From contig NZ_CP012982.1 of NCBI RefSeq assembly GCF_001411495.1, positions 2,728,001 through 2,792,000 on the forward strand: a stretch of 64,000 nt of DNA, written 5' to 3'. The notes under the pieces were generated by a model that saw only the letters and a program-made list of their open reading frames with translations, was not told the origin of the DNA and did no database searches. Within the stretch, counting starts at the first letter, position 1. Each line of letters opens with the position of its first letter. Position numbers and translations under genes: made by a program. The stretch comes from Burkholderia cepacia ATCC 25416. Lineage in GTDB: Bacteria > Pseudomonadota > Gammaproteobacteria > Burkholderiales > Burkholderiaceae. Shown in pieces: positions 44,961-54,254 of the stretch.

Positions 44961-45892
44961 GATTGTTCTCCTCCCTGATTGCCTGCGTTGTTGTAGGTGG
45001 CATGCAGCGGCGCGGGCGCCGGCGTGCCGCGGGCGGCGTCACGGCGCGCGCGGGCGGCCTCGCGGCGCGTCGCGAACACGACGAGCGCCTGGTACGCGGA
45101 CGGCAGCACGCGCGCCATCCAGTCGCCGGCCTTCGCGTCGCGGCCGATCAGCACGCGGCGCTTGTTCTTGCGCACGCCCGCGAGGATCGTGCGCGCGGCA
45201 TCGTCGGCGGTCGTGATGAAGAACTTCTCGAACGTGTCGCGGCCTTGCTGCTCGCTCGCGACCATGAAGCCGACCATGTTTTTCGACACGCGGCTCGCCT
45301 GCGCGATGTTCGTGCGGATGCCGCCCGGATGCACGCAGGTCGCCGATACGCCGCACTTCATCATGTCGAGTTCCTGGCGCAGCGATTCGGTGAAGCCGCG
45401 TACCGCGAACTTGGTCGCGTTGTAGCCGCTCATGCCCGGTTGCGCGAAGATCCCGAACAGGCTCGACGTGTTGATCACGTGGCCGTCTCCCGATGCCTTC
45501 AGGTACGGCAGGAATGCCTTCGTGCCGTGCACGACGCCCCAGAAATTGATGTTCACGATCCACTCGAGATCGTTGTAGTCCATCCCCTCGATCGTGCTCG
45601 ACAGCGCAACGCCCGCGTTGTTGAAGATCAGGTTGACCTTGCCGTGTTCTTTTGCGGTGTCGTCGGCCCACGCGAACATCGCATCGCGCTCGCCGACGTC
45701 GAGCACGCGCGTCGAGACACGCACGTTCGGCGCGATCGTACGGACGATCCGTTCGGTTTCGGCAAGGCCCACGCCGTTCTTGTCGGCGAGCGACACGTGG
45801 CAGCCTGCCTGTGCGAGCTGGATCGCGAGCGAGCGGCCCATGCCCGAGCCGGCACCGGTGATCGCGGCGACCTTGTTGGCGAAATCTCTCAT
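44957..45892 (-). CDS. Short-chain dehydrogenase/reductase
   Basis: 311 residues. TGAGSGMG cofactor motif (13-20), NNAG, catalytic Ser in INTSSLFG and Y-x3-K in GYNATKF are complete. The C-terminal extension of about 40 residues (RRDAARGTPAPAPLHA) is low-complexity. It lies 21 nt after the Baeyer-Villiger monooxygenase with AAGGAG upstream of its ATG. It would make or consume the ketone/alcohol pair linked to that enzyme. Confidence 0.9.
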   Translation of the reverse strand: MRDFANKVAAITGAGSGMGRSLAIQLAQAGCHVSLADKNGVGLAETERIVRTIAPNVRVSTRVLDVGERDAMFAWADDTAKEHGKVNLIFNNAGVALSSTIEGMDYNDLEWIVNINFWGVVHGTKAFLPYLKASGDGHVINTSSLFGIFAQPGMSGYNATKFAVRGFTESLRQELDMMKCGVSATCVHPGGIRTNIAQASRVSKNMVGFMVASEQQGRDTFEKFFITTADDAARTILAGVRKNKRRVLIGRDAKAGDWMARVLPSAYQALVVFATRREAARARRDAARGTPAPAPLHATYNNAGNQGGEQS

Positions 45893-45913
45893 GTCGGTTG
45901 CTCCTTGTCTGGC

Positions 45914-47503
45914 TCAGGCCGCTTCGGCGGAAGTCGAAGTCGAAGCGGCAGCGGCCGGCGCGGCGGCGGGCTGCGCCGTGGTGTCGAGTTGCGGCGCGCG
46001 ATACGCGTGGTAATCGGCGATCGAGAAGTGCGCGGTCGCCTGGCGGAAGCGCCACGTGAAGCCCGGCCACAGCGTGGTGTTTTTGCCGGTGCGCGGATCG
46101 AGGTACCAGCTCTTGCAGCCGCCCGTCGACCAGATCGCCTTTTTCAGCTTGCCCTGCAGGTCGCTGTTGAATTGCGCCTCGACGAGCGGACGCACCTCGA
46201 TCGCATCCGCGCGTTCGCGACGCATCGCCTGCAATGCGCCGAGGATGTACTCGATCTGCGACTCGATCATGAACACCATCGAGTTGTGGCCGAGGCCCGT
46301 GTTCGGGCCGACGATCATGAAGAAGTTCGGGTAGCCGGGCAGCGTCGAGCCGAGATACGCGTGCGCGCCGTCGCGCCATGCGTCGACGATGTCGAGCCCG
46401 CCGCGGCCGATGATCGCGCCGCGCGGAAACGGATCGGCCACCTGGAAGCCGGTGCCGTAGATCAGGCAGTCGACTTCATGGCGGCGGCCGTCGGTCGTCA
46501 CGACCGCGTCGGCTTCGATGTGGTCGATGCCGGTCGTGATCACGTCGACGTTCTTGCGCGACAGCGCCGGGTAGTAGTCGTTCGAGATCAGCACGCGCTT
46601 GCAGCCGAGCGTGTAGTTCGGCGTGACGGTCTTGCGCAGCTCCGGATCGGGAATCTGCTTGCGGATGTGGCGCAGCGCGAGCTTCTGCACGTTCTTCATC
46701 AGCGAGGGATGGATCGCGAAGCCGAGCACGCGCGATTCGAGCATCCAGTAGATGCCGCTGCGCACGGCCTTCTGCGTGAACGGCAGCGTACGGAACAGCC
46801 ACTTCTCGAACCCGGTCAGGTTGCGGTCGGGCTTCGGCATGATCCACGGCGGCGTGCGCTGGAACAGCGCGAGTGTTTTCACGCGCGGCGCGATCTGCGG
46901 CACGAACTGGATGGCGCTCGCGCCGGTGCCGATCACCGCGACGCGCTTGCCTTCGAGCGCATAGTCGTGATCCCAGTGCTGCGAGTGGAACGCGCGGCCC
47001 TTGAAGTTCTCGACGCCGGGAATCGACGGCAGCGCGGCGCGCGACAGGCCGCCCATCCCGGACACCAGCACGCGTGCCGACAGCCGCTTGCCGTTCGCGA
47101 ACGTGAGGCGCCAGCGTTGCGCGGCGTCGTCGTATTCGGCGCGCTGCAGTTCGTGGTTCAGGCGCAGGTGCGCGCCGATCCCGAAGCGCTGCACGCAGTC
47201 TTCCAGATATGCGCGGATCTCCGGTTGCGGCGCGAACATGCGCGTCCAGCGCGGGTTCGGCGCGAACGAGAACGAATAGACGTGCGATTGCACGTCGCAT
47301 GCACACCCGGGGTAATGATTGTCGCGCCACGTGCCGCCGACCGACGCGGCCTTCTCGAGGACGACGAAGTCGGTCACGCCTGTTTGCCGCAGGCGGATCG
47401 CCATCCCGAGGCCGGCGAAGCCGGTGCCGATGATGGCGATGTCGATGGTTTCGTCCAGGCCGTCGTGGCCGGGCGGACCGAAAGGCAACGTACGAGCATT
47501 CAT
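45914..47503 (-). CDS. Flavin-containing (Baeyer-Villiger-type) monooxygenase
   Basis: 529 residues from ATG 47503, with GGAGA upstream. The FAD motif GTGFAG (26-31), the type I Baeyer-Villiger fingerprint F167-K-G-R-A-F-H173-S-Q-H-W177-D and the NADPH motif GTGASA (192-197) are all present. The C-terminus carries an Ala/Pro/Ser-rich tail of about 30 residues. It inserts oxygen next to ketones with NADPH and O2. First gene of a four-gene operon resembling, in content, monooxygenase-SDR-hydrolase operons of actinobacteria such as mymA. Confidence 0.92.
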   Translation of the reverse strand: MNARTLPFGPPGHDGLDETIDIAIIGTGFAGLGMAIRLRQTGVTDFVVLEKAASVGGTWRDNHYPGCACDVQSHVYSFSFAPNPRWTRMFAPQPEIRAYLEDCVQRFGIGAHLRLNHELQRAEYDDAAQRWRLTFANGKRLSARVLVSGMGGLSRAALPSIPGVENFKGRAFHSQHWDHDYALEGKRVAVIGTGASAIQFVPQIAPRVKTLALFQRTPPWIMPKPDRNLTGFEKWLFRTLPFTQKAVRSGIYWMLESRVLGFAIHPSLMKNVQKLALRHIRKQIPDPELRKTVTPNYTLGCKRVLISNDYYPALSRKNVDVITTGIDHIEADAVVTTDGRRHEVDCLIYGTGFQVADPFPRGAIIGRGGLDIVDAWRDGAHAYLGSTLPGYPNFFMIVGPNTGLGHNSMVFMIESQIEYILGALQAMRRERADAIEVRPLVEAQFNSDLQGKLKKAIWSTGGCKSWYLDPRTGKNTTLWPGFTWRFRQATAHFSIADYHAYRAPQLDTTAQPAAAPAAAASTSTSAEAA

Positions 47504-47535
47504 CCGGGTGTCTCCGATTTGGCTCATTTTCGAAT

Positions 47536-47555
47536 GTTACATTGTTTGATGTAAC
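47536..47555. promoter_or_regulatory. TetR-type operator of the monooxygenase operon
   Basis: GTTACAT-TGTTTG-ATGTAAC is a perfect inverted repeat (7-bp arms, 6-bp spacer) 33 bp upstream of the monooxygenase start. Size and composition fit TetR-family sites. No TetR gene is in the window, so the regulator lies elsewhere or the assignment is wrong. Confidence 0.6.
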
Positions 47556-47749
47556 GATAGTGGGTGAACCCGGAAACCGCAAGAGGCTAGAAGCGGCGCT
47601 CTAAGGGCCGGAAGCCAGGCTGGAAAAGGCTGAGCGGGGTTTGGAACGGGCCGGTTCCCGCATCGCGGGATGCGCGGAAAGGGCCGTCGGCGGGGCGAGA
47701 GAGGGAGCGCACGAGACCGCCAGCGTGCGGCGGTCTGTTTGAAACGGTA

Positions 47750-48490
47750 TCAGGGACGGATCGTTCGGGCGGCCGTCTCATGGAAAACCCCGGCCACGAT
47801 CGTGACCTGCGCGAGCGCGTAGAGGCCCCAGATCAGGTACTCGATGCCCGGAAAGCCGCCGAGGAAACGGCCGACGCCGATCAGCGTATCGGAGCCGACG
47901 AAGATCAGGCTGCCGACGGCCACCAGCGGGCTGTGCGTGCGCGCCGCGAGCGCGAAGCTCGCCATCACGCAGAGCACGAGCATGTAGACGGCGACGGGTG
48001 CGAGCAGCTCGCCGAGGTGCGGGAAGAACGCCACGTAGAGCGCCGGGGCGGCGATCCACAGCCCGACGAGCGCGACGACGCGCCAGCCGTGCGGCCGTGC
48101 GCGCCAGCGCATGAAGATCGCGCAATAGCACAGGTGCGTGAGCAGGAACGCGCCGAGGCCGAGGACGAACGACAGCGGCCAGTCGGGCAGCGCGAGCAGC
48201 ACGTCGCCGAGCACGGCGGTCACGAGCGCCGCACACAGCCACGCGCGTTCGCGCGCCGAGCCGCAGGTGCTGCCCGCCGCGAGCAGCAGGATGCCCATCG
48301 CGGCTTTCGCGGCGGCCTGGCCGGGATAGGGGGCGGCAGCGAGCGACAGCCCGTACAGCAGCGCGGCGACGACGGCGAGCGGCCAGAGCCGGCGGTAGGT
48401 GGCGGGAAGCGTGGCGATCAAGGCGGGTGTCTCCGGTTTGTTGTTGTCTGCGGTGGACGGCGCACGGTCGAGGGCGCGGCTGCCGGCCAT
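47750..48490 (-). CDS. Lysoplasmalogenase (YhhN/TMEM86 family)
   Basis: 246 residues with about eight membrane helices. The conserved VLGDVLLALPDW and FVGSDTLIGVGRF stretches hold the two acidic catalytic positions of the YhhN family, which hydrolyses the vinyl-ether bond of lysoplasmalogens; in bacteria the natural substrate is uncertain. The start at 48490 gives a 30-residue polar N-terminus before the first helix, so a later start is possible. Confidence 0.85.
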   Translation of the reverse strand: MAGSRALDRAPSTADNNKPETPALIATLPATYRRLWPLAVVAALLYGLSLAAAPYPGQAAAKAAMGILLLAAGSTCGSARERAWLCAALVTAVLGDVLLALPDWPLSFVLGLGAFLLTHLCYCAIFMRWRARPHGWRVVALVGLWIAAPALYVAFFPHLGELLAPVAVYMLVLCVMASFALAARTHSPLVAVGSLIFVGSDTLIGVGRFLGGFPGIEYLIWGLYALAQVTIVAGVFHETAARTIRP

Positions 48491-48831
48491 TATCCGGAAG
48501 AACGGGCGCGGGAAAACCGGCGAATCCTTCTAGGACGCGGCAGGCAGGGGACGCAAAGGCGCCTGGTCGCAACCGTGGCGATCGGGCGTTGCCGTGTGCA
48601 CGACGGGCGAACGCCTTCACCCGGTTTCTTCGACGTGTTGCCCCGGTCGAGCCGGGGCAACGACATCAATTCGGCTTGTTATGATCGCCGCGGTATTGAC
48701 GTTGTCGTTGTTCCGCCCGGCCGCGTGACAGGATGCGCAAGCCGGTGCGTGGCCGATGAATCCATGCCGTGCCCGCTGCGCGCGCCGATGCAACGCGGCG
48801 CGGGCCGGCCCCCACGAAAAATGGTCCGACC

Positions 48832-49800
48832 ATGACCGAACTTCTCCATGGCGACGGCGCGATCCGTCGCACGACGCCGTACGGCTCGTCGATCGAAAAC
48901 ACCTATGCGGGCGTGCTGTCGTTCATGCGCCGCAACTATTCGCGCACGCTCGACGGGGTCGACGTCGCGATCTCCGGCGTGCCGCTCGACCTCGCGACGA
49001 CCTATCGCTCCGGCGCGCGGCTCGGCCCGGCCGCGATTCGCGCGGCGAGCGTGCAGCTCGCGGAGCTTCACCCGTATCCGTGGGGTTTCAACCCGTTCGA
49101 CGATCTCGCGGCCGTCGACTACGGCGATTGCTGGTTCGACGCGCACAACCCGCTGTCGATCAAGCCCGCGATCGTCGAGCATGCGCGCACGATCCTGCGC
49201 TCGGGCGCGAAGATGCTGACGCTCGGCGGCGACCACTACATCACGTATCCGCTGCTGGTCGCGTACGCGGAGCGCTACGGCAAGCCGCTGTCGCTGATCC
49301 ATTTCGACGCGCACTGCGATACGTGGGCCGACGACGATCCGGACAGCCTCAATCACGGGACGATGTTCTACAAGGCCGTGAAGGAAGGGCTGATCGATCC
49401 CGCGACGTCGGTGCAGGTCGGCATCCGCACCTGGAACGACGATTTCCTCGGGATCGAGCGGCTCGATGCCGCGTGGGTGCACGACCACGGTGCGCGCGCG
49501 GCGGTCGAGCGGATCGTCGACATCGTCGGCGCGCGGCCCGCGTACCTGACGTTCGACATCGATTGCCTCGATCCGGCGTTCGCGCCCGGCACCGGCACGC
49601 CGGTCGCGGGCGGGCTGTCGTCGGCACAGGCCCTCGCGATCGTGCGCGCGCTCGGCGCGATCAACCTGGTCGGTGCGGATGTGGTCGAAGTAGCACCTGC
49701 GTACGACCACGCGGACATCACGGCGATCGCGGCCGCGCATGTTGCGTGTGACTTGCTGTGTCTGTGGCGGCAGAAGAAGGTGGCGGGGGCGCTGAAGTAA
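48832..49800 (+). CDS. speB: Ureohydrolase, agmatinase-like
   Basis: 322 residues. Mn-site motifs are complete: GGDH (H135), FDAHCD (D159, H161, D163) and FDIDCLDPAFAPGTGTP (D241, D243). The last motif is the ureohydrolase signature. The closest family label is agmatinase (agmatine to putrescine plus urea), but guanidinobutyrase and related guanidine hydrolases share these motifs, so the substrate is not settled. It stands alone; an in-frame start at 48769 lacks support. The urea transporter gene is 6.5 kb away. Confidence 0.9.
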   Translation: MTELLHGDGAIRRTTPYGSSIENTYAGVLSFMRRNYSRTLDGVDVAISGVPLDLATTYRSGARLGPAAIRAASVQLAELHPYPWGFNPFDDLAAVDYGDCWFDAHNPLSIKPAIVEHARTILRSGAKMLTLGGDHYITYPLLVAYAERYGKPLSLIHFDAHCDTWADDDPDSLNHGTMFYKAVKEGLIDPATSVQVGIRTWNDDFLGIERLDAAWVHDHGARAAVERIVDIVGARPAYLTFDIDCLDPAFAPGTGTPVAGGLSSAQALAIVRALGAINLVGADVVEVAPAYDHADITAIAAAHVACDLLCLWRQKKVAGALK

Positions 49801-50038
49801 GCAGGCATGCCGGGTATGCGCGTGCCGACGGCGCGCGCACGTTGTCGGCTCGATGCGCGGTGTGCCGATTGCCGTCTGCATCCGGTGGATTCGGCGACCG
49901 GCCATCGGGGATTTCCGTGGAAGGTCCTTGCCGCCCCGTCGGCGACATCCGCGAAACGTCAGCGAGCGGCTGCTTTCGTACGCCGGCGAGGCATTCGCGT
50001 GTCACCGATGCTGCGTGCCGGCGTCATCGAGCGAAAAG

Positions 50039-51337
50039 CTATCGACTCCTGAAGAAAGCGGAAAGCATGTCGTCTGCCGGAGCAGCACGGTGCGGCGTCG
50101 CTCGCTGCTTTCCCGATCGTCCGCGGGATCGTGCGCGATCTGGCTCGACACCGGTGCCAACCGGCCATGTCCCTGTATAAACCGCACGCGGCCGGATGAG
50201 ATCGGATTGCGCGCGCTGCTCGAGCCCGTGCGCGATCCAGCCGATCGAGCGGCCCAGTGCGAACAGGCCGAATGCGGCACCGACGGGAAGCCGCAAATGT
50301 CTGCGCAGTGCCACCAGCGCGAGATCCACGGAGGGCTTCTGGCCGGTGAGCGCGCTCCCAGCATCGAGCATCCTGTTCCACTGAGGGTGGCGCGGCAGGA
50401 TCCGCGACAACAGATACGTCGCGCGCACGTCGCCGTCGGGGTAGAGCGAATGTCCGAAGCCCGGCAAGCCGTCACCCCGGGCGAGACGCTCGCTCATTTT
50501 CCGTTCGACATCCTTATTGCCGATTTCGTCCCACAGTGCTTCGCCGCGCGCCGTGGTGGCGCCGTGGCGTTCGCCCGACAGGCCGGCCAGGCCGCCGACC
50601 ACGACGGCCCGCAGGCTCGCGTTCGTCGACGCAATGCACCGGCCCGTGAAGCTCGACGCGTTCAGTTCGTGATCCGCGCACAGCACGAGCGCCGCCCTGA
50701 TCAGCTCGGCGCCCGCGGGCCCGACGCCCCACGCCCGCGCGCATTGCACGTGGACGGGGGCCGTATCGATCCGGGTGCGCAGCAGGCATGCCGCCAGAAT
50801 CCGCACGAGATCGCCGCAGCCCTGTGCGTGACGATCGGACGATTGCTGCCAGATCGCCGTCGGCGCGTCCTCGCTCGCGACGGTGAAGAGCGGCAACAGT
50901 GCCTGCTCGGCACGTTGGTCGCCGTAGTGCCTGAAGAGCGTTCGCAGCACCGCGGGCGTAGCGGGGGCCTGGCGGCCGAAAGCGGTCTGCTCGTCGCATC
51001 GCCATAGCAGCGCCGCGACTTCCTCGAGGCTCGCACGGCTCGCGAGATCGAGCGCATCCGTACCGCGATAGAAGAGCCGGCCGCCGTCGATCAACGTGAT
51101 GCTCGATTCGAGCACCGGGGCGCCCCAGTTCAGCGCGGCCTTTGCCACTTCCTTCGGCTTGCGGCCTCGTGCGCGTTGATCCGCGAGCCGGTCGACGTCG
51201 GCCGCGAGGTAGCGGCTTTCACGGTGGCTGCCGCCGGGTTCCGCGCGAAGCAGGCCGCGGCTGACGTACGCATAGAGCGTTTGCCGCGAGACGCCGAGCC
51301 TTGCCGCGGCGTCGGTCGAATTCAGGTAGTTCGACAT
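50039..51337 (-). CDS. Citrate synthase-family protein with N-terminal helix-turn-helix
   Basis: 432 residues. Residues 1-60 form an excisionase/MerR-like HTH (NSTDAAARLGVSRQTLYAYV then SRYLAADVDRLADQR). The rest is a citrate synthase fold with the three catalytic residues visible: His in CADHELNASSF, His in GFGHSLYPDGD and Asp in KPSVDLALVALR. It could make citrate, methylcitrate or a similar acid and also bind DNA. The C-terminus runs about 45 residues past RPRAVYTG, where homologues usually end, in an Arg-rich tail that looks like a lost stop codon. Divergent from a CoA transferase. Confidence 0.87.
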   Translation of the reverse strand: MSNYLNSTDAAARLGVSRQTLYAYVSRGLLRAEPGGSHRESRYLAADVDRLADQRARGRKPKEVAKAALNWGAPVLESSITLIDGGRLFYRGTDALDLASRASLEEVAALLWRCDEQTAFGRQAPATPAVLRTLFRHYGDQRAEQALLPLFTVASEDAPTAIWQQSSDRHAQGCGDLVRILAACLLRTRIDTAPVHVQCARAWGVGPAGAELIRAALVLCADHELNASSFTGRCIASTNASLRAVVVGGLAGLSGERHGATTARGEALWDEIGNKDVERKMSERLARGDGLPGFGHSLYPDGDVRATYLLSRILPRHPQWNRMLDAGSALTGQKPSVDLALVALRRHLRLPVGAAFGLFALGRSIGWIAHGLEQRAQSDLIRPRAVYTGTWPVGTGVEPDRARSRGRSGKQRATPHRAAPADDMLSAFFRSR

Positions 51338-51440
51338 CGTGCGCAGAGTGAATCGTTCGACAGGTTGATCAGGATAATCAACGTTGACAGCAAATGCGAG
51401 CGAGACGATCTTTGCGTCACCTAATTCATGCGAGACGAAC

Positions 51441-52874
51441 ATGCGTGTCGATCAAATATCGCGGGAACGGGCCGCGGCCGACGAGGATCGGGTGTCGCAC
51501 CATCTGCGGACGTTCTGGCTGGCGGCCGGCGGCTCTCCGGCTTTCCTCGAATCGTGCAGCTTCAGCGGCGCGGGAGAACTGGTCTCCGCGTTTCGCGTAA
51601 CCGACATGGCCGCGGCGGCAATCGGGGCGGCGGGGACGTCCGTCGCCGAATTGCTGCATGCGTCGGCGGGAACGTTGCCGGCGGTACAGGTCGACCGGCG
51701 CATGGCGTCGCTGTGGTTCGGCACGTCGCTGCGTCCGCAGGGCTGGACGATGCCGCCTCAATGGGATCCGGTGGCCGGCAACTATCGGGCGCGCGATCGC
51801 TGGATCAGGTTGCACACCAACGCGCCGCATCATCGACTGGCCGCGTTGTCGGTACTCGGCTGTGCCGCCGATGCGGAATCGGTCGCGCAGGCGGTGAATC
51901 GCTGGGATGCCGGCGCGCTCGAGGCGGCGATCGTCGAGCGTGGCGGGTGTGCCGCGGCGATGTACTCGGCGCAGGAGTGGGCCGGGCATCCGCAGGGGCA
52001 GGCGGTCGCAGCCGAACCGTTGCTGCACGTTCATTCCGCGACGGATGCTGTCGCGCATGCCTGGCGGCCTTCGAGCGACCGGCCGTTGCGCGGCATTCGC
52101 GTGCTCGACCTGACGCGCATTCTCGCCGGCCCCGTGGCGACACGATTTCTCGCGGGCCTGGGTGCCGAGGTGCTGCGCATCGATCCGTACGGCTGGGAAG
52201 AACCGGGTACGGTGCCCGAAGTCGTCCTCGGCAAGCGCTGTGCGCGGCTGAACCTGAAGGATGCCGCGGATCTCGATACGCTCAGGCAGTTGCTGCGCCG
52301 CGCGGATATCGTCGTGCACGGTTACCGGTCGGATGCGCTGGCGCGCCTCGGGCTCGATGCCGCGCAACGGCGCGAACTGAATCCCGCGCTCATCGACGTG
52401 TCGCTCGACGCCTATGGCTGGACCGGCGCGTGGCGTTGCCGGCGCGGCTTCGACAGCCTCGTTCAGATGAGCACGGGAATCGCCGAGGCGGGCATGCGCG
52501 TGACGGGCAGCGATGAACCGGTGAACCTGCCGGTCCAGGCGATCGACCATGCGACGGGCTACCTGATGGCGACGGCCGCCATCCGCGGGCTGACCACGCG
52601 AATGACGCAGGGTGTCGGTACCGAGGTCCGCGCCTCGCTGGCGCGCACGGCAGCGGTCTTGCCGTTGCGCCCGGAGCCGATGAGCGAGGTGGTCGAACTG
52701 GTCGCCGACGATCAGCGGGATCGGGCGGACCACGTCGAGCTCACATCGTGGGGGCCGGCATCGCGGCTTCGCCCGCCATTGCAGATCGACGATGCGCCGC
52801 TGCGATGGTTTTATCCGGCACGTGCACTGGGTGCATATGAACCCGGGTGGTTGTCTTCGAACGACGATCTTTGA
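51441..52874 (+). CDS. Class III (CaiB/BaiF) CoA transferase
   Basis: 477 residues. The N-terminal 200 residues are a divergent half-domain. From about 215 the classical CaiB core follows: RGIRVLDLTRILAGPVATRF, LGAEVLRIDPYGW, LNLKDAADLDTLRQLLRRAD and PALIDVSLDAYG. The two-part layout recalls fused family III transferases. These enzymes move CoA between carboxylic acids. Divergent from the HTH-citrate synthase across 103 bp, which suggests one pathway for activation and condensation of an acyl-CoA (inference). Confidence 0.85.
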   Translation: MRVDQISRERAAADEDRVSHHLRTFWLAAGGSPAFLESCSFSGAGELVSAFRVTDMAAAAIGAAGTSVAELLHASAGTLPAVQVDRRMASLWFGTSLRPQGWTMPPQWDPVAGNYRARDRWIRLHTNAPHHRLAALSVLGCAADAESVAQAVNRWDAGALEAAIVERGGCAAAMYSAQEWAGHPQGQAVAAEPLLHVHSATDAVAHAWRPSSDRPLRGIRVLDLTRILAGPVATRFLAGLGAEVLRIDPYGWEEPGTVPEVVLGKRCARLNLKDAADLDTLRQLLRRADIVVHGYRSDALARLGLDAAQRRELNPALIDVSLDAYGWTGAWRCRRGFDSLVQMSTGIAEAGMRVTGSDEPVNLPVQAIDHATGYLMATAAIRGLTTRMTQGVGTEVRASLARTAAVLPLRPEPMSEVVELVADDQRDRADHVELTSWGPASRLRPPLQIDDAPLRWFYPARALGAYEPGWLSSNDDL

Positions 52875-53082
52875 GGAAGCGTGTTTCCCGGTCTTCGGTG
52901 CCGCATGCCCGGAAGGTCAACGTGACGCGAAGAAGGCGGAGGCGATGAACGGCCGGACGGTTGCCGACACCATCGGCCGGCACGTGATCGCGTAGAGCAA
53001 CCGGGTCAATGGAGGCGCCGAGCGGGGACGTTGGCGAAGCGGGCAGTGCTCGCCGCCCGGATTCCGCAACGTCGGGTAGTGC

Positions 53083-53120
53083 AAAAAGGCCGGCGGGCAG
53101 CATGCCCGTCGGCCTTTTTT
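53083..53120. terminator. Bidirectional rho-independent terminator
   Basis: AAAAAGGCCGGCGGGCA, a 3-nt loop and TGCCCGTCGGCCTTTTTT form a long stem with A and T tracts on opposite sides. It sits between the CoA transferase (plus) and the binding-protein gene (minus), and can serve both. Confidence 0.9.
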
Positions 53121-53150
53121 CGCATGGACGTGTGCGAGCGTGGGTTCGCG

Positions 53151-54131
53151 CTACTTCGCGGCGAGCGCGGATGCGATGCTCTTGTCGCTCCACGCGTTGT
53201 CGGCCACGCTCAGCTTCTGCGGAATCAGCTTCGCCGCGTAGAACGCATCGGCGACTCCTTGCTGGGCCGCGACGATCCGGTCGTCGATCGGCACCGCGCC
53301 AAACGGGACACGCTTGATCCACGTCTCGACGAGCGGTTGCGGCAGGCCGACCTTCGGCGCGATCAGCGCGGCGGTGTCGGCCGGATGCGCGTTGACCCAC
53401 AGGCCCGTCTCGCGCGCCTGCTTCAGGATCGCGCCGACCACGTCGGGATGCTGCTGCGCGAAGTCCCGCGTCGCTTCGTAGAAGTTGTTGGTCGCCGCGA
53501 GGCCCGTGTAGTCGGACAGCGTGCGTACCTTCAGCGTGTTTTGCGCGGCCGCGTAGTACGGATCCCAGACGACCCACGCATCGACGTTGCCGCTTTCGAA
53601 CGCGGCGCGCGCGTCGGCCGGCGCAAGGTACACGGGGTGGATTTCGTCGTAGCGCACGCCGGCCTTCTGCAAGGCCTCGAGCAGCAGGTAGTTCGCGCTC
53701 GAGCCCTTCTGCAGCGCGATTTTCTTGCCGCGCAGGCCCGTAACCGTACGGATCGGCGAATCGGCCTTCACGAGCACGGCTTCGTTGTGCGGCGCCGGCG
53801 GTTCCGCGCCGACGTAGACGAAGTGCACGCCGGCCGCCTGCGCGAACACGGGCGGCGGCGCGCCCGTATAGCCGAAGTCGATGCTGTTCGCGTTCAGTGC
53901 TTCGAGCAGTTGCGGCCCGGCCGGGAATTCGAACCACTGGACGCCATAACCGAGCGGCTTGAGCCGCGCTTCGAGCGAACCTTGGGCCTTGACGACCGAC
54001 AGCAGGCCGGCCTTCTGGTAGCCGATGCGCACGACCTTGTCGGCGCTACCTTGCGCGAAGGCCGATGCCGCGGACAGCGTGACGAGCGTGACGGCGGCGG
54101 TGCGGGCGATCCAGCGGGTGAAACGAATCAT
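53151..54131 (-). CDS. ABC transporter periplasmic binding protein, aliphatic sulfonate (SsuA) type
   Basis: 326 residues from ATG 54131, with GGAG upstream. Signal peptide about 1-27 (ending SAASAFAQ). The family segments VRIGYQKAGLLSVVKAQG, FGYTGAPPPVFAQAAG and AWVVWDPYYAAAQ are typical of SsuA/TauA/NrtA-like proteins that bind sulfonates, taurine or nitrate. No permease or ATPase gene is beside it and it is followed by a terminator, so it is an orphan component. A MerR-family gene lies 123 nt upstream on the same strand. Confidence 0.9.
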   Translation of the reverse strand: MIRFTRWIARTAAVTLVTLSAASAFAQGSADKVVRIGYQKAGLLSVVKAQGSLEARLKPLGYGVQWFEFPAGPQLLEALNANSIDFGYTGAPPPVFAQAAGVHFVYVGAEPPAPHNEAVLVKADSPIRTVTGLRGKKIALQKGSSANYLLLEALQKAGVRYDEIHPVYLAPADARAAFESGNVDAWVVWDPYYAAAQNTLKVRTLSDYTGLAATNNFYEATRDFAQQHPDVVGAILKQARETGLWVNAHPADTAALIAPKVGLPQPLVETWIKRVPFGAVPIDDRIVAAQQGVADAFYAAKLIPQKLSVADNAWSDKSIASALAAK

Positions 54132-54254
54132 CGAACGGACTCCATGCAAAACGTCTTCGGGCGAGCGGCGGTGCCGCTCAGTTGGAAGAATCGTCGCATG
54201 GGCGATCGCGCCTGCAAACGAAGCATTGCCGATATGAATATGACGGCGGCGCGC

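Noticed and set aside
47643..47658. GGAAC-N6-GTTCC dyad near the lysoplasmalogenase gene
   Set aside because: The half-sites are in the opposite order to the IclR operators and the site is downstream of the gene; more likely a chance hairpin.
47710..47745. GACCGCC...GGCGGTC hairpin after the lysoplasmalogenase gene as a terminator
   Set aside because: There is no T tract in the direction of that gene, and the TGTTT on the plus strand follows no plus-strand gene.
52875..53082. Short frames between the CoA transferase and the terminator
   Set aside because: None exceeds about 70 codons with support; the stretch is 3' non-coding DNA.
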